A stretch of 52,670 nt of DNA from Myxococcus dinghuensis (GTDB lineage: Bacteria; Myxococcota; Myxococcia; Myxococcales; Myxococcaceae). The notes under the pieces are model-generated. The model saw nothing but the letters and a program-made list of their open reading frames with translations. It did no database searches and was not told the origin of the DNA. Shown here piece by piece: positions 43,807-52,085 of the stretch; positions within the stretch are counted from its first letter, which is position 1; every line of letters begins with the position of its first letter. Position numbers and translations under genes: made by a program. The DNA lies in assembly GCF_024198235.1 (NCBI RefSeq), contig NZ_JAKCFB010000056.1, positions 1 to 52,670 on the forward strand. Reading direction: 5' to 3'.

Positions 43807-45385
43807 CGGGAGTCCTCCTGGCATGCATGGGGTGGTCGTACGGAGGGGGCGCCTCCTCGGCCTCCTCGTCGAGGGACGGCGCGCCGGGGTGGCCGAGGGC
43901 GCCGGGCTTCTCCCAGTTGAAGGGCGCGAAGTCCTTGGCTCCCGCCGCGGTGCGCCAGCTCGCCTTGCGCCGCGCATACAGGACGAGCGGCAGGGCCACG
44001 AAGAGCACGTTGCCCGCGATGAGGATGAGCACGTACGTCAGCGGGCTGCCGACCTTGATCTGCGACGGTGGGATGAAGCTGAGCACGAACGCGATGAGCG
44101 CGCCGATGAGCCCCGCGCCGCCGATGACCCACATGCCCGCCGCGCCCCCCGGCACGCGATACGCGCGAGGCGTGTGCGGCTCGCTGTAGCGCAGGTAGAT
44201 GGCCGCGGCGAACATCATGACGTACATGATGAGGTACAGCGTCGACGTGAGCTGGCTGAGGATTTGATACGCCGCCTGCACCGACGGGAGGATGACGAAC
44301 ATCAGCGCGAGGAACGTCACCAGCATCCCCTGGACGAGCAGGATGTGGCTGGGCGCGCCATGCTTGTTGAGCCGCTGGAAGAACGGTGGCAGGTAGCCCG
44401 CGCGCCCCACGGCGCCCAGCGCCGCGGAGGGCCCCGACACCCAGACGGTGACGCTGCCCAGCACGCCGAGGAACAGCGCCACCGCGACGACGGAGGACAG
44501 CCACGGCGCGCCGAAGGCCTTGAAGAAGTCGCGGTAGGAGACCAGCAGGCTCTGCGTCAGGTTGATCTGCGTCTTGGGGATGATGATGCTGATGGCCAGC
44601 GTGCCGAGCACGAAGACCACCACCGTGGCCAGGGAGGCCATGAGGATGGCGAGCGGATACGTCCGGTTGGGGTTCTTCGCGTCCTTCACGTGGATCGCGT
44701 TCATCTCCATGCCCGCGTAGAAGAGGAAGATGGACGCGGCGAGCACCAGGTTGCCGAACTGCGAGAAGTCCGGAATCACCTTGTCCCAGCCGAGCTGGAT
44801 CTGCAACGGACGCCCCTGCGCCAGGTACGTCCCCCCGAGCACGATGAGCAGCCCGGCGGGGATGATGGTGCCGATGAGCCCGCCCCACTTGGAGATGGTG
44901 GACGACGCCTTGAGCCCGCGCATCGTCACCAGCGTGGCGGCCCAGTAGAGGGCCAGCACGATGCAGATGGTGTAGAACTTGTTCGACGACAGCGCCTTGT
45001 CCCACGTCTGGTTGGGACCCACGAAGGCCAGCGACACCGCGCCGTAGGTGAGCACCGTGGGGAACCAGATGGTGGACTCCACCCAGACCAGGAAGATGGC
45101 GAGGAAGCCCCAGCGCGGGCCGAAGGCCTCGCCCACCCAGCGGAACACGCCGCCCTTCTCGGGCCAGCCCGTGGCCAGCTCCGCGGCGACGAGCGCGACG
45201 GGGATGAGGAAGAACACCGCCGCGAACGTGTAATAGAAGATGGACGTGAGGCCGTACTCGGCCTCGGCGGGGAGCCCGCGCAGGCTGACGACGGCGGTGA
45301 CGTTCATGATGGCCAGCGTGAGCACGCCGAGCGTGGGGGCCGCGGCGCGTCTGGCGGGGGATCTGCTCGCTGTTCCGGAACCCAT
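43760..45385 (-). CDS. GadC-like glutamate/glutamine antiporter (APC superfamily)
   Basis: A 541-residue, about 12-helix amino-acid permease. It opens with LGVLTLAIMNVTAVVSLRGLP and EYGLTSIFYY, and FRWVGEAFGPRWGFLAIFLVWVE is close to the glutamate:GABA antiporter group. After the last helix a ~57-residue soluble tail begins with KDFAPFNWEKP, where E. coli GadC has its pH-gated C-plug. The final 30 residues hold six histidines. The antiporter would import glutamine or glutamate and export glutamate or GABA. A GGGAGGGAG ribosome site precedes the ATG. No glutamate decarboxylase gene is in the window, so exchange with the adjacent glutaminase is more likely. Confidence 0.86.
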   Translation of the reverse strand: MGSGTASRSPARRAAAPTLGVLTLAIMNVTAVVSLRGLPAEAEYGLTSIFYYTFAAVFFLIPVALVAAELATGWPEKGGVFRWVGEAFGPRWGFLAIFLVWVESTIWFPTVLTYGAVSLAFVGPNQTWDKALSSNKFYTICIVLALYWAATLVTMRGLKASSTISKWGGLIGTIIPAGLLIVLGGTYLAQGRPLQIQLGWDKVIPDFSQFGNLVLAASIFLFYAGMEMNAIHVKDAKNPNRTYPLAILMASLATVVVFVLGTLAISIIIPKTQINLTQSLLVSYRDFFKAFGAPWLSSVVAVALFLGVLGSVTVWVSGPSAALGAVGRAGYLPPFFQRLNKHGAPSHILLVQGMLVTFLALMFVILPSVQAAYQILSQLTSTLYLIMYVMMFAAAIYLRYSEPHTPRAYRVPGGAAGMWVIGGAGLIGALIAFVLSFIPPSQIKVGSPLTYVLILIAGNVLFVALPLVLYARRKASWRTAAGAKDFAPFNWEKPGALGHPGAPSLDEEAEEAPPPYDHPMHARRTPDGHAPDDGRHPYGDH

Positions 45386-45423
45386 GGGTGTCTCCCTCCC
45401 TGGTCCCGTGTCACGTTGGTGAC

Positions 45424-46773
45424 TCAGTAGCGGTACTGGAAGGTCAACTGTCCTCGGAACGCCTGGCCGGACTGGCCGTTGATGGCCCGGTTGTAGCCCC
45501 ACAGCGCCTCGACGCCGAACTGGGCGCCCTTCATCGGCTGGGCGACCAGGTTCAGCGAGGCGTACTGCGAGCGCTGGAAGCCGCTGGCCCCCAGGGCCGC
45601 CCGGTGGTCGCGGTCCCACAGCTTGAGCCAGCCGTAGGTCGCGGTGGAGGCCAGCATGGGCATCCAGGCGTACGTGAGGCCCACGTAGGCGCCCAGCAGG
45701 GGGATGGCGTCGAGCGAGCCGCTCTCGTCCTGCGCGGCGTCGTACTGGGCGCCCCCGGTGTCGTTGACGTACGCGGCGATGCCCTGGCCGCCGGTGATGC
45801 CCAACTGGAACGTGTGCTTGTGCGAGGCGTGGTAGGCGCCCGTCAGGTTGCCGCCGATGCCGAGCACCGTCTCGCTGGAGTCGCGGTCGGGCGCCTGGCT
45901 GCCCACGGCGCGGACCAGGCCGGCGAGCTGCACGTGCCCCCACGGCCCCTCCGCCCGCCACGACACCACGCCGTCGGGGACGATGTCGCGGGGGGCACCC
46001 GTGGCCGTGGGGATGTCGGCGCCCGGTTGCTCGATGGCGACCTGGAGGAACATCCGCAGGTCCTTGTCGTGGTTGAGCCGGTGGCCGTAGCGCATCACCG
46101 CGTGCTTGAAGAAGACGAGCGGGTTGGGGCCCTCGAAGTCCAGCGTCTTGGGATAGGCGTCGACGTCCGCGAACGTGGAGTCGGTGAAGCCCGCCATGAA
46201 GCCACCGAGCTGCGCGTAGGCGTAGTTGGGGTGGAAGCCGAAGGCGGGGTCCGGCTGGGCGAAGCTGGTGTTGAACAACAGCCGCATGGGCCCCAGCTCC
46301 GTCTTCCCGCGGAACTCGATGGAGACATCGGACGGGTTCGCGGTGGCCGTGGACTGGGCGCCCGGGGACTCGTGGAAGTCCTGGCCCTTCACCGGGATGG
46401 AGGAGGTGGTGAACCAGGTGGGCGTGCCCAGCCGCTTGGACGTCACCATGAAGTGCGTGGTGGCGGCGACCCCGAGCTTCACGAAGATGTCCGTGGTGGG
46501 GACCCGGAAGTAGCCGGGCAGCGTCTTGTCGAAGACGGCGTGGTCGGGGCGCGGGGTGAAGTGCTGGGTGTCCGGGAGCAGCGCCAGGTCGAGGATGGGC
46601 AGCAGCGGGAGCTCCAGCGGGTCCTCCTCGAGGGCCGAGGCGTCCGCGCCTCCGGTCGAGGGCGCCGCGGGCTCCGCGGGCTGGGCGCGCGCATCCCAGG
46701 CGACGGTGTTCAGCACGGACAACAGCACGACTGCGCCGCGCCGCACCGGGCGCGACAGGGTTCTGGCGTTCAT
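45424..46773 (-). CDS. DcaP-like outer-membrane porin
   Basis: A 449-residue exported protein: signal peptide (ending near ARA-QP), a short acidic linker, and a 16-strand-type beta barrel ending in QYRY, an aromatic outer-membrane signal. GYFRVPTTDIFVKLGVAAT and the later VSIEFRGKTELGP match the DcaP/trimeric porin family. Such porins pass small anionic or dicarboxylic molecules. Its position between two amino-acid permeases suggests it feeds amino acids across the outer membrane. The start lies 119 bases from the upstream permease stop. Confidence 0.82.
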   Translation of the reverse strand: MNARTLSRPVRRGAVVLLSVLNTVAWDARAQPAEPAAPSTGGADASALEEDPLELPLLPILDLALLPDTQHFTPRPDHAVFDKTLPGYFRVPTTDIFVKLGVAATTHFMVTSKRLGTPTWFTTSSIPVKGQDFHESPGAQSTATANPSDVSIEFRGKTELGPMRLLFNTSFAQPDPAFGFHPNYAYAQLGGFMAGFTDSTFADVDAYPKTLDFEGPNPLVFFKHAVMRYGHRLNHDKDLRMFLQVAIEQPGADIPTATGAPRDIVPDGVVSWRAEGPWGHVQLAGLVRAVGSQAPDRDSSETVLGIGGNLTGAYHASHKHTFQLGITGGQGIAAYVNDTGGAQYDAAQDESGSLDAIPLLGAYVGLTYAWMPMLASTATYGWLKLWDRDHRAALGASGFQRSQYASLNLVAQPMKGAQFGVEALWGYNRAINGQSGQAFRGQLTFQYRY

Positions 46774-46892
46774 CTCGTCCTCGACCGCATGGCGTGGTCG
46801 AGAAGGTAGGGAGCCTCCGCGTCGCGACAGGGCTCCCGTGGGGGAGGGCGAGTGTCGGACCCCGAGCCGTCACCTCCCGGTGGTGCTGGGGC

Positions 46893-48224
46893 TCAGCGCG
46901 CGGGCGAGTGGGGCAGCCCGCCGTGGTGCCTCGACTGGATGAGCCACTGGACCAGCGCGCTGCCGGCGACGGCGACGACGATGAGCAGCAGCGACAGGGG
47001 TTGTTTCCGCCCGGTGCTGACGAGGAACGTGACCAGCACGATGGCCATCAGGCCCAGCCCCGTGCCGACGATGGCCCGCGACGCGCCCGTCTGTCGCCAC
47101 AGCCTCAAGCAGGCGACATGGGCCGCCAGGTAGCAGACGAGGAACGTGGCGCTGGCGATGTTGGCGATGGCGCCCAGGCTCAGCGTGTTGACCATGACGA
47201 GGATGGCCACCACGCCCCAGATGAAGCCATGGGTGCCCTGGTGGCCGAACTTCGTGGAGAAGGCGCGGGGGAGCTGCTGGACGCGCGCGAGCGCGGTGGA
47301 GACGTTGAGCGCGGCGAACAGCGTGGCGTTGATGGCGGACGCCGTGGCGAGCAGCGCCCCGAGCGCGACCACGGTGAAGCCCGCGCCGCCCATCACCGGA
47401 CGGGCCGCCTGGGCCACGGCGGTGTCCGCGTCGCGCGCGAGCTGCTCGGGCGGGACGAGGGCGAGCACCGTGATGGACAGGCCCACGTAGAGGAGGGTCA
47501 CCACGCCGATGGCCAGGTAGATGGCGTGCGGGATGGTCTTCTTGGGGTTGGCCACGTCCGCGCCCGCGTTGGCCATCATCCCGAAGCCCGAGTAGGCGAA
47601 GAAGCACAGGCCCACGCTGGACACGAGCGTGGCCAGCCCCATGTGCGCGTCGCCGCCCGTGTCGCGTGCGCCGCCCCGGGCCATGGACCACAGGCCGGCG
47701 GCCAGCAGCGCCGCGAGGATGACGAGCTTGATGGTCACCAGGATGACCTCGGCGCGGCCCACCGCTCCGGAGCCCGCGATGTTGAGCGCGGCCAGGAGGA
47801 TGACGATGAGCGAGCCGAAGACGGCGAACCACGCGTGGCTCCCCGAGGGGATGAGCAGCCGGGTGGCGTACGCGCCGAACGTCTTGGCCACCATGGCGAC
47901 GCTGATGACGAGCGTGACCAGGTAGATGAGCGAGAGCGTGCCGGAGACCACGCCCCGCCCGAAGGCCTCCTCGAAGAAGAGGGTGATGCCGCCGGAGCTG
48001 GGGTAGCGCGCGCTCAGCTTCGCGTACGAATAGCCGGAGAGCACCGCGACGACGCCCGCCAGCGCGAAGGCGAGCCAGGTCCACGGCCCCACCAGCAGCG
48101 CGGCCTGACCGAGCAGGGCGAAGATGCCGGCGCCCACCATCGAGCCGATGCCCAGCGCGGCGACGGACCAGATGCTCATCGTCGCCCGTCGGGCCGGCGT
48201 TCCCTTCGTCGCGCGCTCCGCCAT
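46893..48224 (-). CDS. APC-family amino-acid permease
   Basis: A 443-residue, 12-helix permease. SIWSVAALGIGSMVGAGIFALLG is the family's helix-1 substrate site, and the consensus amphipathic region is FFAYSGFGMMANAGADVANP. The substrate cannot be read; by analogy with E. coli ybaST, where a permease accompanies a glutaminase, glutamine or glutamate is a fair guess. The ATG at 48224 has GAGGGG before it; a longer in-frame reading reaches 48452 and would run into rnpB. It heads the minus-strand porin, antiporter and glutaminase run. Confidence 0.87.
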   Translation of the reverse strand: MAERATKGTPARRATMSIWSVAALGIGSMVGAGIFALLGQAALLVGPWTWLAFALAGVVAVLSGYSYAKLSARYPSSGGITLFFEEAFGRGVVSGTLSLIYLVTLVISVAMVAKTFGAYATRLLIPSGSHAWFAVFGSLIVILLAALNIAGSGAVGRAEVILVTIKLVILAALLAAGLWSMARGGARDTGGDAHMGLATLVSSVGLCFFAYSGFGMMANAGADVANPKKTIPHAIYLAIGVVTLLYVGLSITVLALVPPEQLARDADTAVAQAARPVMGGAGFTVVALGALLATASAINATLFAALNVSTALARVQQLPRAFSTKFGHQGTHGFIWGVVAILVMVNTLSLGAIANIASATFLVCYLAAHVACLRLWRQTGASRAIVGTGLGLMAIVLVTFLVSTGRKQPLSLLLIVVAVAGSALVQWLIQSRHHGGLPHSPAR

Positions 48225-48392
48225 GTCTGCCCCCTCGGTGCTGGCGTTCCACCGGGGCCCCTCCGCGACGGGGCTCCTGGCCTCCAGGGGCTCGCGCGGG
48301 AAGGAGACCGGGAACGTCTCCTCGCTCGAAGGTGAAGGTGGCCCCAGGCGCCCACAAGCAGGGGCGGCGGGCGGAGCGGGGGAGGGGAAAGT

Positions 48393-48791
<399 letters not shown>

Positions 48792-48855
48792 GTCTGCCCC
48801 ATACAACAGCCGGGGCGGGCGGGTCCACTTCACGGGGAGACGCGTGCGTGCGGCG

Positions 48856-49488
48856 CTACATCCGCTCGTCGATGGCGCGGTTGCTCATCTCGTCCGCCTC
48901 GGCGTTCCGGGCGCGTGGCACGTGGTGCAGCTTCACGCGGGTGAAGCCCTCCAGCAGCCGGCGCGCCTCGTCGAACAGCGGCTTGAGCGTGGGGCTCTTC
49001 ACCTGGTAGCGGCCCCCGAGCTGCCGGATGAGCAGCTCGCTGTCGGCGAACACGTCCACCTCGCGCGCGCCCAGGGTCCGCGCGTGCTTCAGGCCCAAGA
49101 GCAGGCCCATGTACTCGGCGTAGTTGTTCGTCTGCGTCCCGAGGAAGCGGCCCAGCCGCGCCACCACGTGGCCCGCGGGGTCGATCAACACCGCCCCAGC
49201 GCCCGCGGGGCCGGGATTGCCCCTCGCCGCGCCGTCCGAATAGACGCGCAGCCGGGAGGCTGGCTCGCTGGGGGAGGGGGACACCGCCGGGGCGCCCGGC
49301 TCGGGCGCCTGGGGCAGCGTCGCCCGGGACTCGGACGGCTCGGGAGCGCCGCCGAGTCGCACCGCGGCCTCCTCGAGCAACTGCCCGAGGTGCTCGCGGG
49401 TGAGGCCGCGGAAGGCTCGCACCGTCGACGAGAGCGGCTCCTCGCGCGCGATGTGGCGGAGGATGTCGACGAGGGACGGCGCGGGCAT
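48856..49488 (-). CDS. RNase HI domain protein
   Basis: A 210-residue protein: an ~80-residue N-terminal helical and Pro/Ala-linker part, and an RNase HI domain from about 79 to 207. The catalytic DEDD set is complete: Asp85 (SDGAARGN), Glu125 (NYAEYMG), Asp149 (FADSELL) and Asp199 (NAEADEMSN). The family cuts RNA in RNA/DNA hybrids. The NAEADEMSNRAID end fits the smaller, plant- and archaeal-type RNase HI. Upstream six bases away is the zinc-ribbon protein gene; downstream is rnpB. Confidence 0.92.
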   Translation of the reverse strand: MPAPSLVDILRHIAREEPLSSTVRAFRGLTREHLGQLLEEAAVRLGGAPEPSESRATLPQAPEPGAPAVSPSPSEPASRLRVYSDGAARGNPGPAGAGAVLIDPAGHVVARLGRFLGTQTNNYAEYMGLLLGLKHARTLGAREVDVFADSELLIRQLGGRYQVKSPTLKPLFDEARRLLEGFTRVKLHHVPRARNAEADEMSNRAIDERM

Positions 49489-49494
49489 CGCGGA

Positions 49495-50220
49495 CTACTT
49501 CGCCGGCGTTTCCTGCAGCGCCTCGACCGCGTAGATGATGCGGTTGCAGGACGGGCAGATGTCCGTACCCAGCGACGTGCGGAGCTGGTTGTAGAGCTGG
49601 GGGGGCACGTTCATGTTGCAGCCCTGGCAGGTGCCGGCCACCACGCCGACCAGCGCGGGCAGCTTCTTCTTGCGCACCACCTCGTAGCGCCGCAGCAGCG
49701 TGGCGTCCACGTTGTCGGCCACGCCCTGGCGACGGCCCTCCAGCGCCTTCACCTGCGCCTCCGCCTCACCCAGCTTGCCGCGCAGCTCCGCCATCCGGCC
49801 GGACAGCCCCTGCTGCTTCGTCGCGAACTCGGCCTCCTTCCCCCTGATGGCCTCGCGGTCCGCGCCGAGCTTCTTCGTCAGCTCGGTCAGCTCCTCGGCC
49901 ATGGTGAGGTTGGCCTTCTTCGCGATGTCGATCTCGCGCGCCAGGGCGGAGTACTCGCGCGTCGAGCGTTGTTCGCTCAAGCGGGCCTCCCACTTCTTCA
50001 CCTTGTCCTTCTCGTCAGTGATGGTCTGCTCGTGCTGCGCCTTCTGCCGCTCGGTGTCGGCGACGCGCGCGCGCTCGGCCTCGATGGCGCTGCGAGCGAC
50101 GCCTAGCTCGCGCTCCAGCTCGGCAATCTGACGGGGGTGGACATCCGCGGCCTTCCGGAGCGATGCGACCTCGAGGTCCACAGTCTGAAGCTCCGCCAGC
50201 GCCTTCAATTTCTCCCGCAA
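49495..50220 (-). CDS. Zinc-ribbon coiled-coil protein (C4 type)
   Basis: A 241-residue protein: long coiled coil from residue 1 to about 185, then a C4 zinc ribbon (CQGCNMNVP ... CPSCNRIIY). It belongs to the widely conserved family of coiled-coil proteins ending in a C4 zinc ribbon (zf-RING_7), whose function is unsettled. The start is a TTG at 50220 with GGGAGG eight bases before it; a longer reading from 50301 is possible but lacks this support. It is coupled to the RNase HI gene, and rnpB follows. Confidence 0.88.
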   Translation of the reverse strand: MREKLKALAELQTVDLEVASLRKAADVHPRQIAELERELGVARSAIEAERARVADTERQKAQHEQTITDEKDKVKKWEARLSEQRSTREYSALAREIDIAKKANLTMAEELTELTKKLGADREAIRGKEAEFATKQQGLSGRMAELRGKLGEAEAQVKALEGRRQGVADNVDATLLRRYEVVRKKKLPALVGVVAGTCQGCNMNVPPQLYNQLRTSLGTDICPSCNRIIYAVEALQETPAK

Positions 50221-50383
50221 AGTTGCTGCCTCCCACAGAGCCGCACCGTGTACGGCCGCGCGTTCTTGTACCAACAAGGTTGATGAGGGTCCAACGCCCA
50301 AATGGCCTCAGCGTCATCCCCCTGGTCCGTTGGCCGCCATCCACCATTTGAAAGCGCTTCACGCACCCGTTAGACGGGAGCAC

Positions 50384-51163
50384 GTGCCCCGCGCCCCTTT
50401 CCTCCCCGCCCTGACCCTGCTCGCGCTCGCCCCGGCCTGCCGCGAGTCCGCTCCGCCCCCGGTCCCCGCCGCCCCGCCCGCGGCCGCCACCCCGTCCGCC
50501 CGGCCAGCGGCCGACGTGGAGTGGGGCGTCGTCGAGGGGCGGGTCCGCCTGGAGGGCGCCCCCCCGGCCCCCGCCCGCGCTCCCACCACGGGGACCGTCG
50601 TCTCCGTATGCGGGGAGGAGACGACGGACCGCTCGCTCGTCGTGGGCGCGGAGGGCGCCCTGGCCCACGCGGTGGTGGCCCTCGAGTCCGGCGCCGGCCT
50701 GCCGGCCCCGGCCACCCCTCCGGCGGATCCGGTGCTGGACCAGAAGAAGTGCCTCTACGACCCCCCGGCGCTCGCCGCCCGGGCCGGCGCGACGCTCACC
50801 CTGCGCAACTCCGACCCGCTCGTCCACAACGTGCGCGCGGCCTTCGGCACCAACCGGACCTTCTTCAACGTGGCCATGCCCCTGGAAGGGATGGCCACCC
50901 GCCGCGCGCTCCCCGCCGAGCCGGGCCTGGTCCCCATCCGCTGTGACATCCACCCGTGGATGCACGCGGTGGTGCGCACCTTCGACCACCCCTACTTCGG
51001 CACGACCTCCCAGGAGGGGCGCTTCCGGATGGAGGTCCCGGAAGGCTCGCACACCTTGATCTTCTGGCACGAGCGCCTCCCCGAGACGAAGCAGACGGTG
51101 ACGGTCCGCGCCGGGGAGACGGTCCAGATCGAGCAGGTCTGGAAGGTGGAGTCCCTGAGGTAG
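50384..51163 (+). CDS. Cupredoxin-like lipoprotein with amicyanin-type copper site
   Basis: A 259-residue lipoprotein (lipobox APAC, Cys19). After a Pro/Ala linker comes a domain resembling methylamine-utilisation or cupredoxin-like proteins. The type-1 copper ligands are His148 (PLVHNV), Cys187, His190 and Met193 in CDIHPWM, the Cys-x2-His-x2-Met spacing of amicyanin. The C-terminus (GRFRMEVPEGSHTLIFWHE) is a carboxypeptidase-regulatory-like strand pair. It would be a periplasmic electron carrier or copper sensor on a membrane anchor. The GTG start with GGGAG is better than the TTG at 50330. Confidence 0.82.
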   Translation: MPRAPFLPALTLLALAPACRESAPPPVPAAPPAAATPSARPAADVEWGVVEGRVRLEGAPPAPARAPTTGTVVSVCGEETTDRSLVVGAEGALAHAVVALESGAGLPAPATPPADPVLDQKKCLYDPPALAARAGATLTLRNSDPLVHNVRAAFGTNRTFFNVAMPLEGMATRRALPAEPGLVPIRCDIHPWMHAVVRTFDHPYFGTTSQEGRFRMEVPEGSHTLIFWHERLPETKQTVTVRAGETVQIEQVWKVESLR

Positions 51164-51187
51164 GGCGATTCCAGTGAGGACGAAGTC

Positions 51188-51217
51188 GCAGGGACGACGA
51201 AATTTTTTCGCCCCTGC
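51188..51217 (+). terminator. Imperfect hairpin after the cupredoxin gene
   Basis: Outer arms GCAGGG/CCCTGC and inner CGAAA/TTTCG pair around an AAATTTTTT run, 25 bases after the stop codon at 51163. It may end that transcript. Confidence 0.35.
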
Positions 51218-51313
51218 ACGTTCTAGAGGAAGGAGCCGGCGATTCAGATCGGCCTTCCGTCCTGGCGGAAAATTGCGATATAGCTGGTGCGTCTGAACAC
51301 GAGGGGGCGAGTC

Positions 51314-51472
51314 ATGCAGCAGCCCAAGAAGCGACCGACTCTGACGACTGAAGCACCACGTACCCAGGAGCCCGCCCGGAAGGTGAGCCGGCCGGTGGGC
51401 ATGCAGGAGATGGGGCCCGGCCTCTACGAGCAGATCCGCCGCGCGCTCCTGGAGCTGTCGCTGGCGTCCTGA
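51314..51472 (+). CDS. Small protein of 52 residues, unknown
   Basis: A short basic, polar protein: N-terminal Lys/Arg/Pro/Thr-rich half (QQPKKRPTLTTEAPRTQEP) and a C-terminal helix (GLYEQIRRALLELSL). GAGGGGG before the ATG and a strong hairpin 18 bases after the stop support it as a real gene. No family is recognised. Confidence 0.6.
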   Translation: MQQPKKRPTLTTEAPRTQEPARKVSRPVGMQEMGPGLYEQIRRALLELSLAS

Positions 51473-51489
51473 CGTCGTCGGCTCGAAGC

Positions 51490-51523
51490 CCCGGACTGGC
51501 GCGCTCGCGGCGCGCGGTCCGGG
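51490..51523 (+). terminator. Strong hairpin after the 52-residue gene
   Basis: CCCGGAC/GTCCGGG outer arms enclose a GCGCGC/GCGCGC inner stem with a five-base loop, 18 bases after the stop at 51472. Confidence 0.55.
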
Positions 51524-51594
51524 CGCGAGGAGGGGCGGCCTCGCAAGGACACACGCCACCCCGCACCATCGAACTCGGAGTCTTCCGACGCGAA

Positions 51595-51627
51595 CAGGGC
51601 TCCCTGGCACGAGGCCTGGGAGCCCTG
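51595..51627 (-). terminator. Hairpin after the FYDLN_acid gene
   Basis: A ten-base-pair perfect stem (CAGGGCTCCC/GGGAGCCCTG) with a 13-base loop, 14 bases beyond the minus-strand stop codon at 51641. Confidence 0.55.
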
Positions 51628-51640
51628 GGGCGTCACTGAC

Positions 51641-51934
51641 CTACGCCTCGTCCTCGTCGGATTCGGCGGTGGCGTTGTCGTCCTCGTCGAACGAGTCGAG
51701 GTCCTCCTCTTCCTCGTCGTTGCTCGCTGCTGGCTCCTCGGGCTCGATGGGCTCGATGACCTTCGGCGCGGCGGCCAAACGTCCTCGGCGTCCCTCGGGC
51801 TGGGGTTTGAGGGCAGGGCTCTCCCGCTGGTCCGCGCCACACTTCGGGCACAGCGGGTCTGGCTTCTTCATGTCGTAGAACTTCGTCTGGCACTTGTAGC
51901 AGACGAACTTCGATCCAAGGTCCTTCGCCGGCAT
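51641..51934 (-). CDS. FYDLN_acid (TIGR02300-like) protein
   Basis: A 97-residue protein. The N-terminal zinc-ribbon-like part (FVCYKCQTKFYDMKK and CPKCGADQ) matches the FYDLN_acid family, and the C-terminal half is a run of Asp/Glu/Ser (EEEEDLDSFDEDDN). The family is widespread and its role is unknown. Four cysteines in two CxxC pairs probably bind zinc. It is convergent with the 52-residue gene. Confidence 0.88.
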   Translation of the reverse strand: MPAKDLGSKFVCYKCQTKFYDMKKPDPLCPKCGADQRESPALKPQPEGRRGRLAAAPKVIEPIEPEEPAASNDEEEEDLDSFDEDDNATAESDEDEA

Positions 51935-52085
51935 TCGCCACCTTCTGAAAAAGGCGAGAGAAGACAGGGGAGGGCGGCTGCATAGTTGGGCCGTCGGGCA
52001 GAGTCAACCTGTGGTTTGCGCGGGAGATTTCTAGCGGTAGCATCCAGGGCCTCGAGTTACCCCCCGCGAAGCCGGACGCGCCCCC

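Noticed and set aside
43760..46873. A 1037-residue minus-strand open frame
   Set aside because: Only its C-terminal 541 residues (the GadC-like antiporter) are real; the rest is the shadow of the porin gene in another frame.
51262..51278. TGGCGGAAAATTGC as a sigma-54 promoter for the 52-residue gene
   Set aside because: The GG to GC spacing is one base short of the consensus, so it was not called.
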